A DNA stretch of 64,000 bases, from contig JBBHKE010002268.1 of the NCBI GenBank assembly GCA_037447655.1, positions 150,068-214,067 of the forward strand. The letters are read 5' to 3'. Of the stretch, positions 24,541-36,300 are shown one piece after another. Source of the DNA: Zygnema cylindricum (taxonomy: Eukaryota > Streptophyta > Zygnematophyceae > Zygnematales > Zygnemataceae). The notes under the pieces were generated by a model. It was not told where the DNA came from. It did no database searches and saw nothing but the letters and a program-made list of their open reading frames with translations. The position numbers and the translations under genes were made by a program. Position 1 is the stretch's first letter; each line of letters opens with the position of its first letter.

Positions 24541-27500
24541 AATTATGGGAGAGGATTCGGATGAGGACAATAGAGAACTCCTCCTCACCAAGGAGCTGGA
24601 GGTGAAAGGTGAGCTAGAGATTCAAAGGAGGCAAAAGTGTGCTTTCGGAGGAGTAAGAGAAGCTCCTTAAGAAGGATGGATTATTGATTGAAGAACCTTT
24701 ATGCCTATGTTTAGAGAAAAACCATTTTTTACTAAAATGAGAAAGATCCCTATTTTAGTGATTAAGTATGGGGATGGGAGAATACATACCACTAATTTAA
24801 TAGGATCTGTTGATCTGAGAGTCTTAGTCGATGGAAACAAGAATCTTATCTCTACGTCGGTCTTAGATGATAAGGGTTTTGAGACTAGTACTAAGAAAGG
24901 AAACTTTGTTGCTAGCTATGAGGATGAAGTGTACTTCATAGTTGAAAAGGGTAGCGAAGGAATGTTTAGGCTAAATTTGAGCAACGGAAAGACGCGAGTT
25001 TACTATGTAATGAGAAAGATCCCTACTTTAGTGATAGAGTATGGGGATGGGAGAATACTTACCACTAATTTAGTAGGATCTGTTGATCTGAGAGTCTTAG
25101 TCGACGGAAACAAGAATCTTATCTCTACGTCGGTCTTAGATGATAAGGGTTTTGAGACTAGTACTAAGAAAGGAGTCTTTGTTGCGAGCTATGAGGATGA
25201 AGTGTACTTCATAGTTGAAAAGGGTAGCCAAGGAATGTTTAGGCTGATTTTGAGCAATGGAAAGACGGGAGTTTACTATGCTCATGTAAGTGATTTGATG
25301 ATGTAACATAAAAGATTAAGACATTTGCATCTAGATAGATTGAAATAAATGAAGAAAATGGGTGTAGTTGAGGGAATACATTTTGGGGACGATGAGACTT
25401 TGGATGTTTGTAGCGGATGTGCTCAAGGTAAGGCCCACAGATTGCCTTTTCCAAAAACCGCAATACATACGGGTGAAAGGGTCTTAGATCTAGTTCATAC
25501 TGACATATGGGGACCGGCCAAAGTGCCATCAGTTGGAAGAAAAATATTCATGCTGACTATCACTGATGATTAGTATAGATACTCTAGTATATATTTCTTG
25601 AAAAACAAATCTGAAGCTTCGGCTCATTTTAATGAGTATAAAACCTAGAGTGAAAAGCTTCATGAGACACCTATAAAGACAGTGAGGAGTGATAATGGGG
25701 AGGAATACACTTCTAATGAGTTTGAGAATTTCTTCAAAGAGGAAGGGGTTCAACACCAAAAGAGTGTTATAAAGAACCCAAAACAAAATGGTGTAGATGA
25801 GAAACTAAATTGGACATTAAGTGATAATGCATGCAGTATGTTGTCAGATGAAAAGATAAGATAAAGTTTTTAGGAGAAGCTATGAATTGTGCTAACAATC
25901 TCAAAAATAGAGTCTTTACCTCGGCGGTAAAAGGACAAACACCTTATGAAATATGGAGAGGGAGAAAACCTAATATTTCACACTTAAAGGTGTTCGGAAG
26001 TAAAGTGTTTAGTCTAAACACAGAAAAATCTGATTGGAAGTTAGATGCAAGGGAGAAGCCGAGATACCTACTAGAGTATGATGAAAATGTAAAGGGATAT
26101 AGAGTTTATGATCTCGGAAGAGAAGACATCATTCTAGTAAAACACTTGGTAGCCATGGATGAAGGAAAGTCCATAGATCCATTTAAATACACTAAACATG
26201 TTTCAATTAGAATTGAATCCGAAATTGAGTTAGATTCAGATCCTTTTAACCGATCTCTGGTTCAGCGTGACCTTGCAGAGGATGAGGAAAACCTGATCGA
26301 GATTGACCATCTCTTTGAGTCACAACTTCCGATTCAAACCGATGAAGAAAACGAGGAAAGACCGGAAATGGATGATGAACGTCCGGTGATGGACTCCACG
26401 GATAAGGGAGAAGAGGAAGTCGTTAGGAGAAATCCTAGATTACCCTCCATTCCAACATTGGAGTTTGAAGGAGGAAGGAGAAGCAGCAAGAGACTTCAGG
26501 AGAGACAAGTGAACAACAAGGTAACTTAGCTGTCACACTTGAGCGAACCCCAAACTTACTCAGAAGCAGTTAATAGTTTGTAAACGTAGTAGATGGATGA
26601 AAACCATTAATGATGAGATGGCTTCGCTTATTGAAGCAAACACACGGAAGTTGGTGGATTGTCCTCCGGACAGAACACCGATAGGATGCAAGTGGGTATT
26701 TAAGTTGAAACTCAATTTCGGATAACACTATCGAGCGATAGAAGGCCTGATTCGTGGCAAAAGGGTTCACACAGAAGGAGGGAATCAATTATGAGGAGAC
26801 CTTCGCTCCGGTTGTTAGAATTCTCCCCGTCTAGATTCTACTTAGTCTAGCGGCAGCGAAACACATGGAAGTGCACTAGATGGACATGAAAACCGCTTTC
26901 TTACATAGAGAATTAGAAGAAAAGATCATCATGCGACACCTGGAAGGATTTGTGGAGAAAGGAGAAGAAAGTAAGGTATGTACATTGATCAAGTCTCTTT
27001 ATGGACTAATGCAAGCTCCACGCGAATGGAAGAAGAAGCAGGACGACTATTTCACGAGTTTGGGATATATCCGAATCAGTTCGGATCAATCTATATATGT
27101 TTTTGAGGTACGAGGAAGGTATAATTTTCATTGCCATCTATCTTGATGATTTCCTTGTTTTGAGTAAATCAATGGAGAAAATTAATACATTGAAAAAGGA
27201 TCTAAAAAGTAGATTTGAATGAAAGTCTTGAGGGAGGCAAAGTATATTTTGAGAATTCAAATGGAGAGGGATAAAGAGAAGAAAACAATTTGACTAACTC
27301 AAAAGGAAGCGATAGGAAATATGCTTGAAAAAGTTTAAATGGAAAAAGCAAATAGTTGTACGACTCCAATGGATTTAAAGAAGGGAAATGAGGGGATCTC
27401 AGAAGAGGGAGTCTTGATCTTGGATAATGAGTTAGGACCTGAGGAAAGTAAGTTATGCAAAATATTCCGCACAAACTTGTTGTCGGTAGTTTGATATAAT

Positions 27501-28131
27501 TCATGAATTTTCTTCGTCTTAATATAGCAACATCTTTAGGGATATTAAGTAGGAGTCTGAATGATCCTGGGGGAAAGATTGGGAAGCGGCCAAAAGGGTC
27601 ATGCCATACTGGATAGGAATAAGAGATCTCTGGTTTCATTTGGGAGGGGATAATACTGACATAACCACTTGGAGTGATGCCTGTTATGGGGATGCTCTGA
27701 TGAGGTGGTGTACTTCTGGGTATCTGTTGTATGTTGGGAATGGAGCTTGATGTGGGAGCAGCAAGCAACAAAAGGTGATTGCTCAGTCCACCATGGAGGC
27801 TGAGTATATGGCCTCTTGTTCGGTTGTGAAAGAATTAATGTGGGTGAAATATTTGATTCAAGAACTTAGATATATCAAGAATAGAGTGCAAAAGATATTT
27901 TGTGATAATCAAGCTGCAATTGCAATTGCAGCAAACCCTAAACATCACTTTAAAGCAAAGCATATGGATATTCGTTTGAGCTTTGCTAGAGAAAAGGTTG
28001 AGAATAAAATAATAAGTTTGGAATATAGACCACATGGAAAAATGGTAGGAGATATGATGACCAAGCCGGTTCTTTCTCTCAAATTGATATTTTGTAGGGA
28101 GAAGTGTGGACTGAAAGAAAAGATAAACTAG
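24541..28131 (+). pseudogene. Ty1/copia element A: 5'-truncated gag-protease-integrase-RT-RNase H
   Basis: Plus-strand polyprotein with stops and frameshifts. It begins inside gag, so the 5' LTR, primer site and most of gag are gone. The protease active site is destroyed (IID followed by a stop). The protease-to-integrase linker is duplicated in frame (see 24,737). Integrase keeps CSGCAQGKAH, VHTDIWGP, RSDNGEEY and NPKQNGVDEKLN (25,380-25,830), that is, the zinc-finger cysteines and D, D, E. RT shows the YVDD equivalent as YLDDFLVLSKS near 27,128. RNase H runs 27,775-28,131 with STMEAEYMAS, CDNQAAIAI and AKHMDIR, ending FCREKCGLKEKIN just before the polypurine tract and 3' LTR. Not autonomous. 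Confidence 0.9.
24737..25282 (+). repeat. In-frame tandem duplication (273 bp) inside element A
   Basis: MRKIPxLVIxYGDGRI...NGKTxVYY is encoded twice, at 24,737-25,009 and 25,010-25,282, a period of 273 bp (91 codons) that preserves frame. Both copies share a deletion of roughly 16 residues between VDGN and KNLISTS, where elements C and D have KTPIVTF-type sequence, so the deletion came before the duplication. Confidence 0.85.
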
Positions 28132-28144
28132 AAAATAAAGGGAG

Positions 28145-29286
28145 TATTGGAAAAAGGTATTTTATAACCTATCTCTTTAGTTAGTCTATGGTCATTCTAC
28201 AGTTCTCATACTGGTCGTCGTCAGTAAGAACTAGTAAGCAGCCATGGCTGCCTCAAGCACATGAGAAGACAAGCCAAAGACACAGCTCCTACAAAAGATA
28301 GGTTTCAGAGCCAAGATTTGATCGTGTGACCTCTCGAATGATAGCCGTACGGATTAGCCGTCCGTCTTATCCAATAGGGCTTGATGAATCGATGTACATG
28401 TTGTATTTGATAAATACTTAAATAATGACGACGCGACACATTTCATTTAGTGGCATAAGGAACGAAATGAACATGGAAGGGTAGAGTACCGCACAAAATA
28501 TTCTACCGCACAAAATAAACGAAACGACATTTAATTTCAACGGACGAAATTAAATGTCGTTTGCGATCGATAACTCGCAGAGGAGCCAGAATTCAAGGGT
28601 GACGTAGATTTTCAAATGGTCAACACAAAATGCAACCATAGAAATACAACAGTCAACACGGAACGACGACCATAGAATTTCAACGGCCAACAAATATTAT
28701 TCGGCGCACCGTCAAGATCGAACGGCTAGCTTTGATCGCTGAATTACGAACGGAGACCACGCGTAATTGCCGACATGCCGAAAAGACTTTTTGGCAACAC
28801 CGCCAAAGTGGATGAAAACTGACCCGTGCACCATCCTATATAATGCCAAAGAAGAAAGGGACAGAACGGCAACGACTTATTTGCCATGTGGCAGACCGAG
28901 AGTGGTGCCGTATAATTCTGTATATAAAGTAATGCGGCTACCGTACTTTGTATAAATATTATGTAGTGTATGATAATTTGATTCTTCTAGAAGGCCTGTG
29001 AGTAGATTCTTAGAACTTAGAATTTTTTGAAAGCCCTCTCTATTAGAGGCCATCTGTATAATTAGTTGTCTTTGAATAGCCATAGCTTAATGCTTAGGTG
29101 AGCAATTTGAGTGATTCTTTTTTCTGCGGACTGAAGGGAGTCCATGCTACACAGGGGTGTAGTTGGTCAGAGTTTTTGTGTGCCAGGGTGGCGCTTATTC
29201 ATTGCCAAATTGAAAAGTGCAAATACTATGCTAGAGGCTTCATATAAGCAAGACATTTGTGCACCAATGGAGGTCACATAATTACA
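28145..29286 (+). mobile_element. 3' LTR of element A
   Basis: Starts TATTGGAAAAAGG right after GAAAATAAAGGGAG (polypurine tract) and ends CACATAATTACA at 29,286, the family's terminal pattern. It contains the palindrome GCAGCCATGGCTGC (28,238-28,251), an antisense tRNA-like module (28,308-28,385), a 17 bp perfect hairpin (28,522-28,562), a GCCATGTGGC box (28,884), TATAAATA (about 28,949) and the R/U5 hairpin CTACACAGGGGTGTAG near 29,146. It abuts element B's truncated RT. Confidence 0.85.
28308..28385 (-). other. tRNA-like module in LTR A
   Basis: On the minus strand: CCTATTGGATAAGACGG (A-box-like, compare TAATGGATAAGGCG of tRNA-Arg), an anticodon-arm-like GGACGGCTAATCCGT, and CGATCAAATCTTGG (B-box-like). 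It runs antisense to the LTR. Stems are imperfect, so a decayed or tRNA-derived promoter module is more likely than a working tRNA gene. Confidence 0.5.
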
Positions 29287-32234
29287 CCGACATTTGATTA
29301 AGAGTGCATTTAAATACCCAATTACACCCAATTAGCTTCCTATCAAAAAGACAATCCACCAATTCCCATGGATCGGCTGCCATAATTGAGGCCATCTCCT
29401 CATTAATGGGTGTCTTCCACAGGTTTCTCTCAGGACAAGTCATTGCCTCATTATAAGTTTAAGGTTCATCAGGGTGAGATAGTTTGGTTACCTTATTGCT
29501 AACTTGTCTCTCTTATAGTATTTTGCTACTTTTTCTTCCTCCCTCAAACTCAGTTGCTGGAGTAGATGGCTCCCTTGGATTTTGCCGAACAGTTTCTACT
29601 TCTCCCCTATCCCTTGCTACCTGGTCGATTTCTACCACGTCTTCCGCTTCGGTTGGAGTTAATACTAGGGGATCCACATTTGGGTCCTTCTCAATATGAT
29701 CTGTACCTACAAGATCATCATTTTCTTGAAATCCTTGATAGTTAGGAAGCTAGATCATCATCTTCTTGAAATCCTTGATAGTTTGGAAGCTCAAAGTCAT
29801 CAGAATTTTTTGACTCAAATCTGATTTTGGTTGTCTTTGTATGCTTAAAGGGATCAATAGATTTTCCTTCATCCATAACCACTAGATGCTTCACTAGAAT
29901 ATTATCCTCTATTTTGAGATCATAGACTCTATATCCTTTTACATCTTCATCATATCCTAGTAGATATCCTGGTTTTCCTTTTGGGTCTAACTTCCAGTTT
30001 GACCGATGTGTGTCTAAATTGAACACTTGACTACCGAAAACCTTTAAGTGTGAAACATCTGGTTTTCGGCTTGTCCATCTCTCATAAGGTGTTTGGCCTT
30101 TTACTGTTGAAGTAAGAACCTTATTTTTGAGATAATTTGCATTGTTCATTGCTTCGGCCCAAAACTTCTTTCGTATCTTCTTATCTAACAGCATATTACT
30201 AGCACTATCAATAAGTGGTCTATTCAATCTTTCAGCTACACCATTCTCCTCAAGATTTTCAGGAACTGTCTTTTGGTGTTACACTTTATCTTCTCTCTGA
30301 AATTCTCAAGCTGGTTAGAGGTACCCTCTCCACCATTGTCACTCCTTACTCTCTTGATTGGGGTTACATGAATTTTTTCACCCCATGCTTTATATTGTCT
30401 AAAACATTCCTAAGCCTCTGACTTATTTCTCAAAAAATACACTTTGGAATACCGAGACAAATCATCGGTGATAGTCATCATAAATCTCTTCCCCTCGGGT
30501 GAGGGCACTCTGGGTGGCCACCAAATTTTTGTGTGTACAAAATCTAGAATATTTTCTCTCTTATAGTTGGCAGTTTTGGGAAGGGTAACCTGTGTGCTTT
30601 TCCTTGAGCACATCCAATACAATCACTTAGATTCTCACTCTCACGGAACTGAATCCTTTCCACTACTCCCATCTTTTTCATCTCTCTTAACTTATCTAAA
30701 TTCACATGCCCAAGCCTCTTATACCACAAAATTATATCATGAACACCAATATAATAAAGTTTCTTCTTTTTATTGCTTAAAATCAGCCTTAACATCCCTT
30801 GGCTTCTTTTTTTAGCACTGAAATAAACTTCCAGTTCAAAACTAGCAGTAAAGACTCCTTTCCTAGTGCTAGTATTAAAACACTTATCATCTAATACAGA
30901 CGTAGAGAGGAGGTGTTTGTTCAACTCCGGAATAAACAATACATCGGACAATGTAAGTATGGATGTTTTTCCTTCTACTAACACTTTCAGATCTACAGAT
31001 CCTACAAGAGTAGTAGTGACTATCATCCGATCATCGTACTCTATCTCTACGGTGGAAATCTTTCTAATCTTAGTGAATAGGTGTTTATCACATGTGCATT
31101 GAGGCACCTGAATCTATAATCTAGCCTGCTTCACCTTTCAACCCACTGAAAGTACATTTATGCTTTCGTGGAAATTCGACCTCGTTTTTTGCTTCCAATT
31201 CCTCATCCAATAGGAGTTCATTGTCCTCGTCCTCAGATTCCGATTCATGTACCTGTGTCACATGAGCCTTTTTCTTTCCTCTCGCGGTTACACTGGTAGC
31301 CCCTCCTTTAACCGCAGCTCGGTTAACTTAGTGCATTCCGCCATATAGTGCTCTGGTTTCTTACAAAAATGGCACAAACCCTTGGGAGTCCTTAGTCCAC
31401 ACTCGTCAGTTTGATTTTTCTGCCCCCCCCTTCTATAATTTCCGACTGATTTTCTTGGGATCATTATTCTTCCAATCAGTCCCACCTGCCAAGGCTTCCC
31501 CACTCTTTCCTCCCCTTCGAATCTCAATTGTATTCTCCCAAACGAGAATCATCCCTACTACTAAATTCCATATCCTCCTTAAGTCGGCAAGTCGTGCACA
31601 CGGTTGACTATATTCTCAAACTCAATTGGTAACTTCATAAGCAAGCAGTTAACCTTCATCTTTTCAATTTTAACTTGTCCATCACTCTCTAGCTCTATGA
31701 AAAGTGTTGCCAGCTCATTACAAAAATCTAACATCTACCCCTCTTTGTATACACATGCGTCTAATTTCTCATCATCCAAGTGCTGTTGTTCAATCATACC
31801 ACTTCGGTACATCTGTATGAGAGCCACCCAAAGATCGGATGCCCTCTCTATCTGCAAATGAAGAGATGGAAGCCCTTGAGTAAGATGGTGGAGGATGAAG
31901 TGCTTTGCCGCCATATTGTTGTAGTCTCACATATCGGTATCATTCTCTCGTTCCTCGGAGTAGGTGACATCAATGTCGAATTTGTTGCTATTAGTGTGGT
32001 TGTCTCCTTCTCCTTTCCTTTGTCCACCACTTACGTTTATTTTGTCTCCTCTGTTGGAGATGGATCTGCATCCTTGGTGAATTTGCTTCCCGTAAACCGT
32101 GGAGGGATCCGAAGACTGGACGGACGCCTCATCGTCCACTCACTATTCCCCAAAACCATTTCTCACATAGAGCTCCTATCATCATACTTTCCCTGTATAT
32201 GAAAACAATACCATTGAATATAGGCACCCTAGAG
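29287..32234 (-). pseudogene. Ty1/copia element B: gag, protease, integrase, start of RT; 3' part missing
   Basis: Minus strand. Behind the primer site (32,249-32,235) comes a short leader and degraded gag, with a zinc knuckle CHFCKKPEHYMAEC (about 31,370-31,330) that is intact in CX2CX4HX4C spacing. Protease keeps IIDSGAS (about 31,115) with a stop just before it. The linker and integrase (31,107-30,410) hold GHVNLDKL, CIGCAQGKAH and VHTKIW, where the first catalytic Asp is Lys; the integrase C-terminus is at 30,227-29,742. RT begins with QVSNKVTKLSHPDEP near 29,500 and breaks at 29,287 against element A's LTR. The rest of RT, RNase H and the 3' LTR are not in the window. Confidence 0.88.
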
Positions 32235-32249
32235 GGTGGGCCCATAATC
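32235..32249 (-). other. Primer-binding site of element B (half-tRNA type)
   Basis: Minus strand GATTATGGGCCCACC directly follows the LTR end. It differs by one base from GGTTATGGGCCCACC, the complement of the initiator tRNA-Met anticodon arm. Confidence 0.7.
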
Positions 32250-33184
32250 TACAACTGTGAGACCTCCATAGGTCCTCAAAGTAGGCAGCTCACACAAAAC
32301 CTCTAGGATAACCTTGACCCCTTTGTGTTTCAGCAAGATTAACTGCCACCCAAGCAGACAAATACGCTGACCACCTTCATCCATGTGAAGGCAAGACTCC
32401 CTTGAGTCGATTGCAAAAAGAATCTTTGAATTTGCTCCCCTAAGCAGTGAGTTATGGAGGGTCAAAGTTGACCTTTTGTACAAAAGCTTTTTAGGAGAGA
32501 GGGTATTATCTACCAAATTTTTCTAAGTCGTATCTCTCTCTAAAACTCTATCTAGTGAAGTACGGCACCAATCATAATACTGTGTCATATAGAAAGGTAC
32601 AACTGCCGATTTACTTTCTGTACGTCCAATGTACGACGTGGCGAACAAGTCGACACATGTCATATTTGGATTCTTTCCTGTTATCCCTAGAGATGCCATA
32701 ATCCAATGTGGTTGTGCCACGTGTGAATCGATGTGGCATTGACAACAAATTGCCGAAAGTTCTATTTCGCGATCTCGGCATTCTTCGCGGTCGTTTGATC
32801 AAAACCGGATTTCAATCGTAGCCGTCATAAATACTTGCGCGATATTTGTTTCGCTGTCAAAACAAAATGTGCGGTATCCATTTCAAAATGTTTCGTATTC
32901 CGTACAATACAAATTGTATCTATGTCCTTATATACCATTAAATGAAATAGTCTACGTGTAATCATTTATATAGCTAAAACCCTATATCACGTAACCATGG
33001 TCTTCGACTAATTCGATAAAGCTACTGGCTATCGGCGCTTTTGATGGACGGCATGTATTAGGTTCAAATCCTGAATCCGCCAAGTACTATTTTGGAAAAT
33101 CTACTAATCTACTACCTGTCTCCCTCTGGATAGCTTAGGCAACCATGGTTATAGCTCCCTCTCCAAATTTCAGTTATTGCAACA
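32250..33184 (-). mobile_element. 5' LTR of element B
   Basis: Minus strand, from TGTTGCAATAACTG (possible start about 33,184; could extend to 33,285) to GGAGGTCTCACAGTTGTA at the primer site. It contains GGCAACCATGGTT (33,138-33,150), an antisense tRNA-like module (33,003-33,082), a GCCACGTGTG box (about 32,716) and the R/U5 block with TGCTTGGGTGGCAGTTAATC. The start is uncertain because element C's own LTR remnant lies immediately beyond. Confidence 0.7.
33003..33082 (+). other. tRNA-like module in LTR B
   Basis: TAATTCGATAAAGC (A-box-like), CTACTGGCTATCGG, and TTAGGTTCAAATCCTGAATC, which forms a five-pair T-arm with a TTCAAAT loop. Antisense to the LTR. Confidence 0.55.
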
Positions 33185-33284
33185 AGTGTGGGAGTTGAAT
33201 AGAGGAGTTAGAGGTAGACAACCTCTGCTTCTTTTTTGCATTTTTATCTTTTACAAAACCTAAAAAATATTAAAAGAACCTTTA

Positions 33285-33320
33285 AATTCTACATAGTCCA
33301 ACGGGGGACAGAGAATTGCA
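33285..33320 (+). mobile_element. 3' end of element C's 5' LTR (remnant)
   Basis: GGGGGACAGAGAATTGCA ends with CA directly at the primer site and matches the end of C's 3' LTR (GGGGGACACATAATTGCA, 38,395-38,412). The rest of this LTR is interrupted by element B. Confidence 0.65.
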
Positions 33321-33335
33321 GGTTATGGGCCCACC
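33321..33335 (+). other. Primer-binding site of element C (half-tRNA type)
   Basis: GGTTATGGGCCCACC is the exact complement of GGTGGGCCCATAACC, the anticodon stem-loop of plant initiator tRNA-Met as I recall it. It starts at the base after the LTR's terminal CA. Elements primed from the tRNA 3' end would show TGGTATCAGAGC here. Confidence 0.8.
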
Positions 33336-36300
33336 TTCTAGGGTGCCCATCTTTAACAGATCTAAGTTCATTTATTAGGAAGCCATGATGGTTGGGGCTT
33401 TATGTGAAAAACGATACTTAGGTATTTTCAGTGGACAAGTGAGACGTCCATCTTAGGGAATCACACTTAGGTTTAGTGGAGATCTATAGAGCTGGTACCA
33501 TTCAGGAGCTCCAGTTGGCCGAGCAAAGGCTAGGGGATTACACTAATTAAAGGGGAAAAATGCTAGATTACTGTACTGATCTATCTTATTTGCATATGGA
33601 GATGGAGAGTGCCAAGTGAACAGGTACAATGAAGATGAAGATCAACACCCTCATTATAAAGTTGCTTGTTGAGTATGAGAACATAGTGTACCAAGTACAA
33701 GAAATGGATGACAACTCTTAGAAGTGGATTACACTGGTCCGGATGATACTTGTGCAGGAGAACACTATTGAGATTTGGAGAGGAGGAAAGAGCATTCAAG
33801 CTCTAGTAGCCGGAGCATACTGGTGAGGGAAGGATTCGAGGAAGCCGTACAACAACTTTAAAAAAGAGAGAGATCAATCTAGAAGAACGAAACCCCTTAA
33901 GGGTCTTTGTCATTTCTGCAAAAAGCCGCGACATTTCATAGCGAATTCTACCAAGCTGTCGTAGCTGTGGCTCTAAGAGGACTGCAGAGGTAGTTCTTGC
34001 GGAGGGATGAACAAGGCACTTCTAGTTACACAAGTGAAAGGGGAGATCGAGGAGGACGAGTCCTCTAAGGAGGAGGATGGGGAGCTTCTTCTTAACGAAA
34101 ATTTGGAGGAGAAGGATATCCCTCGAAAACAGAAGTGTGCTCTTGGAGCCATGCGGGAAGCCCCACAGGAAGGATGGATCATTGATTCACGTGAATCCAT
34201 GCATATTTGTTGTGACAAGCACCTTTTTACCAAGACAACAAAGATCCCTACTGTAGAGATCGAGTACGGGGATGGGAGAGTAGTTACTACGGATCTAGTG
34301 GGGTCCATAGATCTGAAAGTCGTAGTGAAGGGTAAGACTTCTATACTCACCTTTCTCAGATGTACTCTACATTCCACTGCTAAGCAAAAATCTTATCTTT
34401 TCTCTACTTCTGTGTTAGATGATAAGGAATTTGATACCTTTAATAGAAAGGGAGTCTCTATAGCTAAGTATGGGGATGAAGTCTACTTCACAGAAAATAA
34501 AGGTAGCCAAGGAATATTGAGGCTTAACTTGAGTAATGAAAATAAGAATGCTTACTATGTTGGTATCTCAAAATTGATGATTTGGCATAAGCGGTTGGGG
34601 CATGTACAATTTGATAAGCTGAGGGAAATGAAGATGCTTCGTGTAGAAGAAGGCATTCAGTTTGGGGATAATGAAATGATGGATGATTGTAGTGGATGTG
34701 CCCAAGGTTAAACTCATAAACTTCCTTTTCCCAAAACTGCCACATATAAAAGTGAAAAAGTACAAAAATTTGGTCTCCACAAACATCTGGGGACTCACAA
34801 AAATACCCTAAATCGGAGGGAAAAGGTTTATGTTGACAATCACTAATGCTTGGTCTAGATATTCTAGAGTCTACTTCTTAAAAACAAAGTCTGAAACACC
34901 AACTTACTTTAAAGAATAAAAAGCTTGGAGTGAGAAGTTGCACAGAACCCCCATTTAAAGAATAAAGAGTGATAATAGGGGAGAATATACCTCTAACCAA
35001 TTTGAGGAATACTTGAGGGAGGAGGGAGTTCAGCATTAGAAAACTGTACCGAAAAATCTAGAACAAAATAGGGTAGCAGAGAGGTTAAATCTGACTTTTG
35101 GAGATAGTGTACGTAGTATGTTGGCCGATAAGAAGATAGGAAAAGGAATTTGGGCAGAAGCTATGAACTTTGCTAACTCCATTAAAAATAGAGTCATTAC
35201 TACAACCGTGAAAAGAATGACACCTTATGAGAGATGGATTGGAAGGAAACGAGATATTTCTCACCTGAAAGTATTCGGTAGTCAAGATTACAGTCTTGAC
35301 ACAGATAAGAAAAACTAGAAACTAGATGCTAAAGGGAAACCGAGATATTATTTTGGATATGATCAGGATGTCAAAGGATAAAGAGTATATGCCTTAGCTA
35401 AACAAGATATCATTATGGTAAAGCACCTAGTTGTCATGGATGAACGGAAGTCATTTAATCCCTTCAAATACACCAAAAAGATAAAAATCAGTTTTGAGTC
35501 CGAAAGTGAGGAGGACTCAGACCTTCTCGGAAGAGACATGAGTGAAAATGTGTTTGCAGATTCAGTGGAGATAAAAGATGGAGGAGATGTACCTAAATCT
35601 CCTCATATCTCTATACACTCCGAGGAGACAGAGGAGGAGGAGCCGGAACAGGTGTCTATGGATAGGGGAGCCTATGAAACAGTGAGGAGGAACCCGAGAC
35701 TTCCCTCCATTCCAGCTTCGAACTATGAGGGAGGACGAAGAAGGAGCAAAAGGCTACAAGAAAAAAAAGCCGCGCATAAGGTAACTAAAATGTCTCACCA
35801 CGATAAGACTCAGACATACTCGGAGGCAATGGACAGTCCAGAGAAAGACAAATGGGTTAGAGCCATAAATGGTGAGATGGCCTCCATCATGGAAGCGAAT
35901 ACTTGGGAGATGGTGGACTGTCCTTCGAACAAAAAACCGATTGGCTTTAAATGGGTGTTTAAACTGAAACTGAACCCATATAATCTTGTTGACAGATACA
36001 AGGCTCGGTAGGTAGCAAATGGGTTTACCCAAAAGGAAGGAATAGATTATGAGGAGACTTTTGGTCCGGTGGTTCAGTTCCCATCAGCAAGGATTCTCTT
36101 GAGTCTAGCAACAGCAGAAGACATGGAAATACACCAGATGGATATTAAGAACGCCTTCCTCAACGGTGAGCTAGAGGAAGAAATCTTCATGCGACAACCA
36201 AAAGGTTTTGTAGAGGAAGGAGAGGAGAGAAAAGTCTACCGACTCAGAAAGTCTTTATATGGATTGAAGCAGGCTCCCAAACAATGGAACAAGAAAGTGG

